Positions 1-5,445 of a stretch of DNA of 9,407 nt are shown here, piece by piece. The stretch is taken from positions 1-9,407 of the forward strand of contig JBBRVU010000168.1 in the NCBI GenBank assembly GCA_038246575.1, written 5' to 3'. Position numbers and translations under genes: made by a program. A model generated the notes under the pieces. That model was not told the origin of the DNA and searched no databases. It was given only the letters and a program-made list of their open reading frames with translations. Source of the stretch: JACCUZ01 sp038246575. GTDB lineage: Bacteria; Actinomycetota; Actinomycetes; JACCUZ01. Each line of letters opens with the position of its first letter. Positions within the stretch are counted from its first letter, which is position 1.

Positions 1-1
1 C

Positions 2-742
2 ACCGGCTGCAATAACGTGACGCTGACCTGGCCGAACGGCACTCCCACAACGACCGTCGCGGAGTCAGTCACACCGGCCGGCATCCTGGTCGCCGCCTGG
101 CGGTTCGAGAATGCGGCGGGGCGGTTCATCGGGTTCTCGCCCGAGTTCCCTGCGGTGAGCGACCTGCAAGCCGTCAACCGGCTCGACGCGGTGTTCCTGT
201 GTGTGAACGCCGCTGGCAGCATGAATCGGCCAGCGCTCGTGGCAGCGCCCGCTCCCGCTCCTATCCCCGCTGCCCCGGTCGCTCCTCCCGCAACATCATC
301 CCGCCCCAACTGCGCCGACTTCCCCTCGCAGGCTGCCGCCCAAGCTGCCTACCGAGCCGATCCTGTTGGGCTACGTAATCTCGACGCCGATAACGATGGC
401 GTCGCGTGCGAGGCCAACCCGGCCCCGCGCGACACGACGCCGGTGCGGACAGCGATCGCACCACCCGTGGTGGCGCCGCCGCCTCCACCACCACCGCCGC
501 CTGTCACGCGTACCTGCTGCCGGGTCTGCTCGACGGGCAAGGCGTGCGGCGACTCATGCATCGCGGCCAACCTGAACTGCCGCGCCGGCGCCGGCTGCGC
601 CTGCAACGCCTGGATACCGAACCTCGACCCGTCCTCGGCGCTGCTCAGGATGGTGTACGTGCCGATGGATGACGTGCTGCTGACGCTGAATGTGGGGAAC
701 TGCACCCCAGAGAAGGGTGTGACCGCGGATGAAGGTGGATAG
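2..742 (+). CDS. Secreted-type Excalibur / Cys-rich protein, 5' end cut by window
   Basis: The frame is open from base 2 and a GTG at 17 is only an internal possibility; the residues before it (TGCNN) continue the domain, so the true start lies outside the window. Visible order (residues counted from base 2): a module of about 65 residues (GCNNVTLTWPNGTP then WRFENAAGRFIGFSP and NRLDAVFLCV) that I recall from Thermomicrobia exported proteins; a Pro/Ala linker; an Excalibur calcium-binding domain at about 103-137 with the signature DADNDGVACE; a nine-proline run; and a cysteine knot-like segment at about 172-202 (CCRVCSTGKACGDSC, ending CAC) of the type found at the ends of secreted nucleases and Excalibur proteins. 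Role: probably extracellular or wall-associated and Ca-binding; no catalytic domain is visible. The last 45 residues are unassigned. Signal peptide cannot be checked because the N-terminus is missing. Confidence 0.8.
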   Translation, partial: TGCNNVTLTWPNGTPTTTVAESVTPAGILVAAWRFENAAGRFIGFSPEFPAVSDLQAVNRLDAVFLCVNAAGSMNRPALVAAPAPAPIPAAPVAPPATSSRPNCADFPSQAAAQAAYRADPVGLRNLDADNDGVACEANPAPRDTTPVRTAIAPPVVAPPPPPPPPPVTRTCCRVCSTGKACGDSCIAANLNCRAGAGCACNAWIPNLDPSSALLRMVYVPMDDVLLTLNVGNCTPEKGVTADEGG

Positions 743-794
743 CCGCGGCCCCGCGTGAAGGGTAGGAGGCGTCAGCCAGAATGAAGGAACGCCC

Positions 795-881
795 ATGCGA
801 AGTAGTCCATATGGAATTGTCGGCCTTATCGTCGCGGTTCTCGTGATCATCCTGCTGCTGCGGCTGCTCGGCATCGTCTGA
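795..881 (+). CDS. 28-residue single-pass membrane peptide
   Basis: A short ORF encodes MRSSPYGIVGLIVAVLVI followed by ILLLRLLGIV: almost the whole peptide is one hydrophobic helix with a short polar N-terminus and one Arg. AAGGAA at 785-790 sits about five bases before the ATG, a good ribosome site. It resembles the very short hydrophobic peptides (YGxxGLxVxxLxxxLLLRLLG type) scattered through bacterial genomes whose function is generally unknown. An alternative upstream ATG at 781 (preceded by AGGAGG at 764-769) gives an unrelated 21-residue polar peptide and is less convincing as protein. Function unknown; inner-membrane location is inferred from composition. Confidence 0.6.
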   Translation: MRSSPYGIVGLIVAVLVIILLLRLLGIV

Positions 882-918
882 ACCCGCCGGTCGGTCCACC
901 CTGCCATGGGAGGAAATT

Positions 919-993
919 ATGCAGTTCCTCCACGCGGGGCTGCACGCCGACCGACTGCGTCAGATTCGCGATACACACGCCCGGTCGTGGTGA
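919..993 (+). CDS. Possible 24-residue ORF coupled to the zinc-finger gene
   Basis: ATG at 919 is preceded by GGAGGA (909-914), the best ribosome site in this stretch. The ORF encodes MQFLHAGLHADRLRQIRDTH and four more residues, and its TGA overlaps the GTG start of the next gene (GTGA at 990-993), the usual layout of translational coupling. The peptide has no recognisable domain. It may be a real small gene or a leader ORF that brings ribosomes to the next start. The alternative is that translation of the next gene begins at ATG 906 in the other frame, which has no ribosome site. Confidence 0.35.
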   Translation: MQFLHAGLHADRLRQIRDTHARSW

Positions 994-1133
994 CCTGTCC
1001 CCGCTGCGCCGGCCAGCGGTTCGCGGACTGGCCCGATGCGCCGCTCCCACTGGATGGGCAGGACGCGATCCTCCCCGCGATCGCCTCCCTCGCCCGTGCA
1101 TGTCCCGACCATGCCTACCGCTTCACCGTCTGA
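990..1133 (+). CDS. Small CxxC zinc-finger protein
   Basis: Reading from GTG 990 (or GTG 987) gives 47-48 residues: TCPRCAGQRFADWPDAPLPL near the start and CPDHAYRFTV at the end. CPRC and CPDH form a plausible CxxC/CxxH zinc site; with an Asp/Pro-rich middle this looks like a one-knuckle zinc-binding protein. A longer reading from ATG 906 (75 residues) is possible, but its first 28 residues are low-complexity and lack a ribosome site. The GTG overlaps the stop of the small ORF 919-993. Family unknown; comparable cysteine-pair microproteins are encoded on the opposite strand at 1253-1709 and 2857-3054. Confidence 0.55.
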   Translation: MTCPRCAGQRFADWPDAPLPLDGQDAILPAIASLARACPDHAYRFTV

Positions 1134-1252
1134 GCCTTGGAGCCTGCCCGCGTGTGGAGTTCCTGATCCTGGCGATGATCTTGCGCGCGGACTTCGACCA
1201 TTCTTCTGTCGCCATCCTCCCCCTCCGTCCATCGCCGACCCGTCACGACTTC

Positions 1253-1465
1253 CTACCTCGTCATCCCGCGCTCGACGTACACCACCGCGATCGTCAGCGG
1301 GGCGAACCCACAATCGGGGCAGCGTGCCGGCAGCGTCGGCCCGTGCGCGCCGTCTCCCTCGATCTCCGACTCATAGAGCACACGGTTCGCCCAACCCGCA
1401 CAGGTCGCGCACCGCCGCGGCGGTTTCGCTTCGAGCCCGCGCAACCGGCGATCAAGGTTGCCCAT
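1253..1465 (-). CDS. Small zinc-ribbon protein, paralogue of the upstream gene
   Basis: 70 residues from ATG 1465, preceded by GAGGGG on the minus strand; GTG 1474 is the alternative, but the ATG aligns exactly with the paralogue. Residues 4-13 (LDRRLRGLEA) form a charged helix, likely a short coiled coil. CxxC pairs at C19/C22 (CATC) and C49/C52 (CPDC) make a four-cysteine zinc ribbon. Its start overlaps the end of the upstream gene by 14 bases, so the two are cotranscribed and probably coupled. The neighbour (1452-1709) has the same N-terminal helix and the same two-pair cysteine plan, so this is a tandem duplication. Function unknown; the protein could bind nucleic acid or a partner, but nothing specific shows it. 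Confidence 0.7.
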   Translation of the reverse strand: MGNLDRRLRGLEAKPPRRCATCAGWANRVLYESEIEGDGAHGPTLPARCPDCGFAPLTIAVVYVERGMTR

Positions 1466-1709
1466 TCGCGTCACCCCTCGGAACAGGAAGCGGCATGATC
1501 AGCACGGCGGGCAGCCGTCCGCACGCGCGACAGCGCTGTAGATCGCGGGCCGCATCATCGCCGGCCGGTCCACCCGCCGCCAGCGGCGCCAATGCCGCGA
1601 TGGACGTGCGATAGTCAAGCGCGACAAGGTGCACCGGGCAGGCACATTCATCGGGTGGGGGCGCTTGGTGCGCCTCAAGCCCGCGTAGCCGGCGGTCAAG
1701 GGTTTGCAT
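1452..1709 (-). CDS. Small zinc-ribbon protein (tandem paralogue)
   Basis: 85 residues from ATG 1709, preceded by GGAGGGG on the minus strand. It begins MQTLDRRLRGLEA, nearly identical to MGNLDRRLRGLEA of the downstream gene, and carries cysteine groups at residues 22-27 (CACPVH) and C60/C63 (CRAC), a likely zinc ribbon. Between the groups is an Ala/Gly/Asp-rich stretch. It overlaps the upstream gene by 14 bases and the downstream gene by 14 bases, the same junction geometry at both ends, as expected if a unit was duplicated. No enzymatic motif is seen. Function unknown. Confidence 0.7.
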   Translation of the reverse strand: MQTLDRRLRGLEAHQAPPPDECACPVHLVALDYRTSIAALAPLAAGGPAGDDAARDLQRCRACGRLPAVLIMPLPVPRGDANGQP

Positions 1710-2001
1710 CGGTGATCCCCTCCAAACGCCGCAGCCGCGTTTCGATCTCCCCGGCAGTCACGACGAGGACCAACGCCCTGGCCACGCTCGCCGCCGCTTG
1801 CGCCTGCCGCGGGTCCAGAGACCCGGACAGCACGTCCGCGAGTGCCCCTTCGAGCTGATCAAACACCGGCAAAAGTCGCGGCGGCACGAGCCCGCGGAGG
1901 CGCACGACCTTGGCGCTGTTGCTCCCGCCCTTTGCCCGCGCCGCCGTCCGCGCCTCCGCCGTGCCGAACATCGGGCGCCGTCCCGGCGGGTCGCGGTGCA
2001 T
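1696..2001 (-). CDS. Conserved small mobile-element protein, N-terminus apparently out of frame
   Basis: 101 residues if started at ATG 2001; ATG 1971 is also in frame. The convincing part begins at AEARTAARAKGGSNSAKVVR and continues through LRGLVPPRLLPVFDQLEGAL, SLDPRQAQAAASVARALV and ETRLRRLEGI, all helical. I recall small Chloroflexota/Actinobacteria element proteins with this body preceded by a Cys motif such as CTATRRDGxxC. That motif is present here, but in another frame: ATG 2021 opens MATEDKRCTATRRDGARC and then runs into Arg-rich nonsense. The residues read from 2001 (MHRDPPGRRPMFG) are an out-of-frame echo. So the gene is either a truncated but translated form or a frameshifted pseudogene of 1696-2021. 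It ends overlapping the zinc-ribbon gene by 14 bases. Function unknown. Confidence 0.55.
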   Translation of the reverse strand: MHRDPPGRRPMFGTAEARTAARAKGGSNSAKVVRLRGLVPPRLLPVFDQLEGALADVLSGSLDPRQAQAAASVARALVLVVTAGEIETRLRRLEGITDANP

Positions 2002-2058
2002 CGCTTGTCTTCAGTCGCCATCACTTGCTCGTTGCTTGTATGTGCATACCGGCTCCGA

Positions 2059-2349
2059 TCACCAGCGATCGCGAAGGTGGGCGCGAAAACCCGCCTGCCG
2101 TTCACTCACCGCCGCGGCGGTCCGTTCAGCAAGGATTCGGCCGCGCATCGTCGGCCATGCCTCCTCGAAAGACGACCGGGCGCCCGAGAAACTGCCCCAT
2201 GCCTCGGTTTTCAACTGCTCTTCCGCCCTAGCGCGCGCCTCCTCTTGGGCCACGTACTCAGCCCGCTCCCGGTCGCGCTGGCGGGCCTCCTGCTCTGCCT
2301 TGTCCGCGGCGATGCGCGCGTCGAGGGCGCGCATCGCTGGGTAGATCAT
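2059..2349 (-). CDS. Coiled-coil protein, C-terminal part of a probably split gene
   Basis: From ATG 2349 this frame gives 96 residues: MIYPAMRALDARIAADKAEQ, then a long Glu/Arg/Ala helix (ARQRDRERAEYVAQEEARAR), then SFEEAWPTMRGRILAERTAA. The charged stretch is a predicted coiled coil, and the SFEEAWPxMRxRxLxERT tail is a pattern I recall from small proteins next to replication genes in similar elements. The start lies inside the 2258-2482 ORF in a +1 frame, with AAAGG about ten bases upstream as a weak ribosome site. In the relatives I recall, an N-terminal part like that ORF and this helix are one protein, so one base lost or gained near 2340-2352 would explain the split. Reinitiation at this ATG is the alternative. 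Confidence 0.6.
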   Translation of the reverse strand: MIYPAMRALDARIAADKAEQEARQRDRERAEYVAQEEARARAEEQLKTEAWGSFSGARSSFEEAWPTMRGRILAERTAAAVSERQAGFRAHLRDRW

Positions 2350-2482
2350 TGATGAGCTGCCTTTGATATTTGCCGACCAACTCCTGGCGCGCGCCCTCCG
2401 ATAGAGACGGGTGATCCCGCAATAGCTCACCCGAGTACTCTGCGACGCGCGTGTCGATCTCGCGAGTTGCATCCGTGGTCAT
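2258..2482 (-). CDS. N-terminal part of the probably split gene
   Basis: ATG 2482 is preceded by AGGAAAGGGG on the minus strand, a strong ribosome site. The first 45-50 residues are protein-like and helical (MTTDATREIDTRVAEYSGEL, LRDHPSLSEGARQELVGKYQ, RQLINDLPSD). From about residue 50 the frame becomes Arg/Gly/Pro-rich (PRRAHRRGQGRAGGPPARPG), which is what a GC-rich coding strand gives when read out of frame. The natural continuation is the overlapping frame that opens at 2349. I read 2059-2482 as one gene of about 140 residues interrupted by a frameshift, or as two genes overlapping by 92 bases. It begins a new transcription segment after a 117-base gap. Function unknown. Confidence 0.5.
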   Translation of the reverse strand: MTTDATREIDTRVAEYSGELLRDHPSLSEGARQELVGKYQRQLINDLPSDARPRRAHRRGQGRAGGPPARPGAG

Positions 2483-2533
2483 TTCTTACCCCTTTCCTAC
2501 GTCCGAAAGGCCGGCGCGCCGCCGGCGGCCTTG

Positions 2534-2561
2534 GTTATGGTCGATTTGTCCAAATGGGCAA
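2534..2561 (-). promoter_or_regulatory. Weak candidate promoter for the 2482 gene
   Basis: On the minus strand TTGCCC (2561-2556) and CATAAC (2539-2534) are separated by 16 bases, each matching four of six consensus positions. The site lies in the only sizeable gap of the leftward block (2483-2599), about 50 bases before the strong ribosome site of the 2482 ORF. CAAAT/ATTTG motifs recur here as a small inverted repeat (2544-2563). A hairpin with a seven-base stem (GCCGGCG/CGCCGGC, 2510-2526) lies just downstream. Confidence 0.25.
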
Positions 2562-2599
2562 ATCCGTTCATCTCATGGCCGGCTCGCCCGCCAGCGGCT

Positions 2600-2860
2600 T
2601 TACGTCACCTCGGGTAGGCGCGGGCCGCGCCGCTCCTCATCAACGAGTTCAACCGCAGCGGCCAGCGCCAACCAGCTCGCCGCCGGCACGCGGATGAGCG
2701 TCACACCGGACAGGTGGTGTACCGGAGCCCCGAGCACGCGCCTGGCCGCACAGACCAGCTGATCGGCGGCCGGCCGTGGTTCCTCTCTGATCTCGGCGGG
2801 AGGCGGGGCAGGTCGCAGACCCAGCCGACGAGCGGCCTCGCCGGGACGTGCATCGGTCAT
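2600..2860 (-). CDS. Unrecognised 86-residue protein
   Basis: ATG 2860 is preceded by GGGGAGGGGG on the minus strand, and its ATGA overlaps the stop of the upstream zinc gene by four bases, so it is probably translationally coupled. The protein begins MTDARPGEAARRLGLRPAPP and contains a Pro/Glu stretch, then a helix (ADQLVCAARRVLGA), LSGVTLIRVPAASW and an acidic end (LALAAAVELVDEERRG). There is one cysteine, no zinc pairs, and no signal or membrane segment. A longer frame back to 2956 exists, but its extra residues are low-complexity and run inside the neighbouring gene. It is part of the replication-linked cassette by position only; function not recognised. Confidence 0.6.
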   Translation of the reverse strand: MTDARPGEAARRLGLRPAPPPAEIREEPRPAADQLVCAARRVLGAPVHHLSGVTLIRVPAASWLALAAAVELVDEERRGPRLPEVT

Positions 2861-3054
2861 CGCGCCCCCTCCCCGGCCAGCCGCCGCCGGGCCGCGTTGA
2901 GCGCGAGTTTGAATTCCACCGGGTTGAGGTCGTACCGACAGCGCCGCAGCGGGCACGCGAGACAGCTGCGGAACAGGTGATCAGGGCAGCCGGTGTCCGG
3001 TATCGTGGTGACCGTGCCATCTCTAGCGAGCGCTGCGGTCGCGTCCTTCATCAT
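2857..3054 (-). CDS. Small cysteine-cluster protein (CLACPLRRCRYD type)
   Basis: 65 residues. Its first ATG shares one base with the stop of the PrimPol gene (TGATG at 3056-3052); a second ATG follows immediately. Its stop overlaps the next start (ATGA at 2860-2857). This is tight coupling on both sides. The core is GCPDHLFRSCLACPLRRCRY with C23, H26, C31, C34 and C39, a compact metal-binding or Fe-S-like cluster, followed by a basic helix (EFKLALNAARRRLAGEGAR). I recall the C-x-x-CPLPRCRYD motif from many small proteins in Chloroflexota elements, with no known function. The coupling to the replication protein suggests a DNA-binding accessory role, which is inference. Confidence 0.7.
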   Translation of the reverse strand: MMKDATAALARDGTVTTIPDTGCPDHLFRSCLACPLRRCRYDLNPVEFKLALNAARRRLAGEGAR

Positions 3055-5060
3055 CAGTTCGCCCCCTCCCCTCGCGCCGCAAGCGCGGCCAGCGCCTGCC
3101 GCAACTCGACTTCATTGGCTGAGTCTAAGAACTCCACCCACGCTTCCACCCCCGCGCCGACGCCCGGACCCGACGCCAACACGACCGACGGAAACCACGC
3201 CCGCCCGACGGCGGCGGAGCACTCCGCGCGGAGAGCGCCTATCGCGTCATCATGGCGGGATAGCGTCGGCTCGGCAGCGGGTGCCCTATCCTCCTGTTTC
3301 TTCTCACCTTGGTCCACCGGGGGCTCAGGCCCTATGCTGTCATCTTGGCGCAATAGGAGGTCGCCGCTGGGGTGGACCACGGTCTCGCGCTCGTCCACGA
3401 TTTGGCCGCACTCCGCGCAGATGAGTGTGACGCGCCGGATCACGTCGGCGGTCGGGTGGTCAGGACAACCACGGAAGCGCCGTCCGTCGCCCCAGCTCGC
3501 GGGCCGGTCGGGGTCGAGCGCGGCGAGTGCGCGCAGATAATCGGGGATGGGTCGGTCGATCTTGGCGAAGACACGGGGTTGCGGCCGCAGGACGGTGGCG
3601 CCGGTCATCGGGTCGCGCACCTCGACCCTCACATTGCGCGTCTCGCACGCGAGCACGCCCCACCTGTTGAGCCGGTCGAGGTGGCCGCGCGCGGTCTTCG
3701 TCGTCGTGCCGGCGCCTTCGGCGATGGCGGCCATGGGAAGGATGACGAAGCCGTCGTCGCCCGCTTTGCCCCGGCGCGCCGCCGAGTCGACAAAGAACGC
3801 CGCCGCGAGCGCCGTAGCCCGCTCGGACTTAATCGCCTTGTTGCGATGAACCCCCATGTAAAGGCTGCGCTCCTCGCGCAATTGCGCGTTCTCCGCGCGG
3901 AGCCGCCGCAGCTCGGGGACGTGCCCGCACGATGGACGGCCCGTACCCGCCTCGTCGGTCTCCGCCTCGCCCGGCGGTGTGTGGGCTGGTTCGTCGAGGT
4001 CGTCAACGACCGACGCTGCCCATTCCCGCGGCCGCCGTTCGCGTTCCTTGAGTTTGGTGATGATGCTGGCGTATTGCCGCTCGGCATCAGCGCGGCCACA
4101 ACAAAACTTGTGGAATCCGAGGGCATGGTCACGGTCGCGCAGCGCCCACATGATGAGCGGCCCGTTCGCCCCGGCGTCGTATAGGACCCCGGCGATTCGG
4201 AAGAGCGACGCCGACCGATCAACGGAGCCGTCCGGCTTGCGCTTCGCGTCTGTTCCGTGCCAGATGGTCAAGTCGTGCGCGGACAGTACGATCGGCGGCT
4301 CGTCGTCGCTCTCCATGTCGGGCAGTGGCCCCGGATGCGGCCGTGCCGTGTTGCCAGGGTCCTTTGCCGCGGCGTCCTTCAGCATCGAGACGACCCACGC
4401 CGGCGGCGCCGGCAGCCCGCCGTTGAGATTGACGTTCGCGGTCAGCCACGCGCGCGTCCCGCCGGCGGCGTTGGGCGTGGGCGGGAGGACGAGGTTGCCG
4501 TTGGACATGATGTCGTATTCGCCGGAGCGGCAGATGCGATGGGGTGGGCAGTCATCCGGCCGGCGATAGAGTTCATGCCAGTGGCCGGCATCCGCACGGG
4601 AAGCGTACCGCGGCCCATTGTTGAGGCCGCGGCGCTCGAACTTCTCTGCCCATTCTGTGCTGTCCGGGCCGATGGTGATGATGCCGGCCTTGCCGAGGTC
4701 GGTCCCGATACCGGAGTCGGGTCGCTGTGTCCACCAGCGGTGGAGCTGGTCGGCATCAGTGGTGTAACCCTTCGTGCCATGCTTCCGCACGTCCTTCGGC
4801 TTGGTGGTGTCCGGGTCCAGGTTCCACGGGTGCTTGCCCGCTTTGTCACAATCCGCTCGAAGCTTGCAGGTACATGCTCCAAGGGCGTCCAGGGGCCACA
4901 GTGGCCCGACTGGGGTGCCTTGGGCTGCATACCACAACGCCCATTCGAGATTGGTCTGGGGGGTGGTGGCGGTCGTCATGCTGTCACCACCCGCGGCCGA
5001 GTGCGGGGTGGTGGCGTGGAAGGTATTGCCGTGGGGGGTGGCTGTGGTACGATTTGCCAT
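3054..5060 (-). CDS. PrimPol-like replication protein with wHTH and zinc ribbon
   Basis: 668 residues from ATG 5060, preceded by AGGA eight bases upstream; ATG 4979 is the alternative (removes 27 low-complexity residues), and a longer reading from 5135 would run through a hairpin. Residues 36-225 match the bifunctional primase/polymerase (Prim-Pol, archaeo-eukaryotic primase) domain: WALWYAAQGTPVGPL, CDKAGKHPW, GIGTDLGKAGIITIGPD (motif I), AGHWHELYRR (motif II His at 160 or 162), GEYDIMSNGNLVLPP (motif III, D183). Motif I has Gly131 where the first metal-binding Asp normally stands; D133 is kept. Then come a helical region like primase C-terminal segments (281-340), a short coiled coil (382-398), a winged-helix domain (437-505: AIAEGAGTTTKTARGHLDRL) and a zinc ribbon (C532, H535, C548, C551). 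No helicase P-loop is present. Likely role: origin recognition and priming, or a catalytically weakened initiator, for element replication. Confidence 0.8.
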   Translation of the reverse strand: MANRTTATPHGNTFHATTPHSAAGGDSMTTATTPQTNLEWALWYAAQGTPVGPLWPLDALGACTCKLRADCDKAGKHPWNLDPDTTKPKDVRKHGTKGYTTDADQLHRWWTQRPDSGIGTDLGKAGIITIGPDSTEWAEKFERRGLNNGPRYASRADAGHWHELYRRPDDCPPHRICRSGEYDIMSNGNLVLPPTPNAAGGTRAWLTANVNLNGGLPAPPAWVVSMLKDAAAKDPGNTARPHPGPLPDMESDDEPPIVLSAHDLTIWHGTDAKRKPDGSVDRSASLFRIAGVLYDAGANGPLIMWALRDRDHALGFHKFCCGRADAERQYASIITKLKERERRPREWAASVVDDLDEPAHTPPGEAETDEAGTGRPSCGHVPELRRLRAENAQLREERSLYMGVHRNKAIKSERATALAAAFFVDSAARRGKAGDDGFVILPMAAIAEGAGTTTKTARGHLDRLNRWGVLACETRNVRVEVRDPMTGATVLRPQPRVFAKIDRPIPDYLRALAALDPDRPASWGDGRRFRGCPDHPTADVIRRVTLICAECGQIVDERETVVHPSGDLLLRQDDSIGPEPPVDQGEKKQEDRAPAAEPTLSRHDDAIGALRAECSAAVGRAWFPSVVLASGPGVGAGVEAWVEFLDSANEVELRQALAALAARGEGAN

Positions 5061-5081
5061 GAAAAGGTCCTGTCCTTTCCG

Positions 5082-5127
5082 ACCGAGGCCCGGGGAGTAG
5101 CCGCCAAGCATGCCCCCGGGCCTCGGT
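5082..5127 (-). promoter_or_regulatory. Perfect 14-base inverted repeat before the PrimPol gene
   Basis: ACCGAGGCCCGGGG (5082-5095) and its exact complement (5114-5127) flank an 18-base loop. The structure fills the gap between the RHH stop (5132) and the PrimPol ribosome site, and has no T-run on the minus strand, so it is not a standard terminator. It could be an operator for the RHH protein, an attenuator limiting PrimPol synthesis, or part of an origin. The sequence supports only the repeat itself. Confidence 0.6.
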
Positions 5128-5131
5128 GCGT

Positions 5132-5305
5132 TCACGCCGGCACCGCCGTCGCGCGGTCGAGCGCTTCCGACAGTAGCTTGCGTGCGAGCGTACTGGGTCG
5201 CCTATCGTCGGCGCGGGCGAGGTCTTCCAACTTCTTTGCGTCTTCGACGGTCAGCCGAACGCCGACCGTGACGGGCAGGCTCCCCCGTGTTTCTGACGCT
5301 TCCAT
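5132..5305 (-). CDS. Ribbon-helix-helix (Arc/CopG-type) regulator
   Basis: 57 residues from ATG 5305, preceded by GGAGGA eight bases upstream; the 36-residue extension to 5413 has no ribosome site and would start inside the terminator hairpin. The order is right for the fold: a beta strand (LPVTVGVRLT, residues 9-18), helix A (VEDAKKLEDLARAD), a turn (DRRPSTLARK) and helix B (KLLSEALDRA). Such proteins dimerise and use the strand to bind operators, often controlling plasmid copy number, replication or toxin-antitoxin genes. It precedes the PrimPol gene with a 71-base gap holding a perfect inverted repeat, so it may control replication. No toxin partner is evident. Confidence 0.75.
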   Translation of the reverse strand: MEASETRGSLPVTVGVRLTVEDAKKLEDLARADDRRPSTLARKLLSEALDRATAVPA

Positions 5306-5407
5306 GTGGCTTATCCTCCATTGGCGGTCGGCTTGCTTCGATGCTAGTGCAATTATTCCACATTGCTGTGGGTTCCCCGAAGCGATTCCAGTCAATCCGA
5401 CGAAATT

Positions 5408-5445
5408 AAACACGCAGTTAATTCCAGCTAATTAACTGCGTGTTT
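5408..5445. terminator. Bidirectional hairpin terminator, 16-base perfect stem
   Basis: AAACACGCAGTTAATT (5408-5423) and its exact complement (5430-5445) enclose the loop CCAGCT. The plus strand continues with Ts (TTTTT at 5442-5446); on the minus strand the hairpin is followed by TTTAATTT. The minus-strand gene 5428-6093 ends inside it, its TAG lying at the base of the loop. It separates that gene from the RHH-PrimPol block. It is AT-rich compared with its surroundings. A binding-site role (origin or operator) cannot be excluded. Confidence 0.8.

Noticed and set aside
1036..1614. Plus-strand open frame rich in Arg, Ser and Pro
   Set aside because: Runs antisense through the two zinc-ribbon genes and has random-frame composition.
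3372..4184. Plus-strand open frame of 270 codons
   Set aside because: Also antisense to the PrimPol gene, with no domain and no ribosome site.
5132..5305. RHH protein as the antitoxin of a toxin-antitoxin pair
   Set aside because: The next gene is the PrimPol protein and no small toxin follows; a replication or transcription regulator is more economical.
4257..5435. Long plus-strand open frame of 392 codons opposite the PrimPol gene
   Set aside because: Arg/Gly/Val-rich antisense reading of a GC-rich gene; the minus strand has clear domain motifs and well-placed starts.
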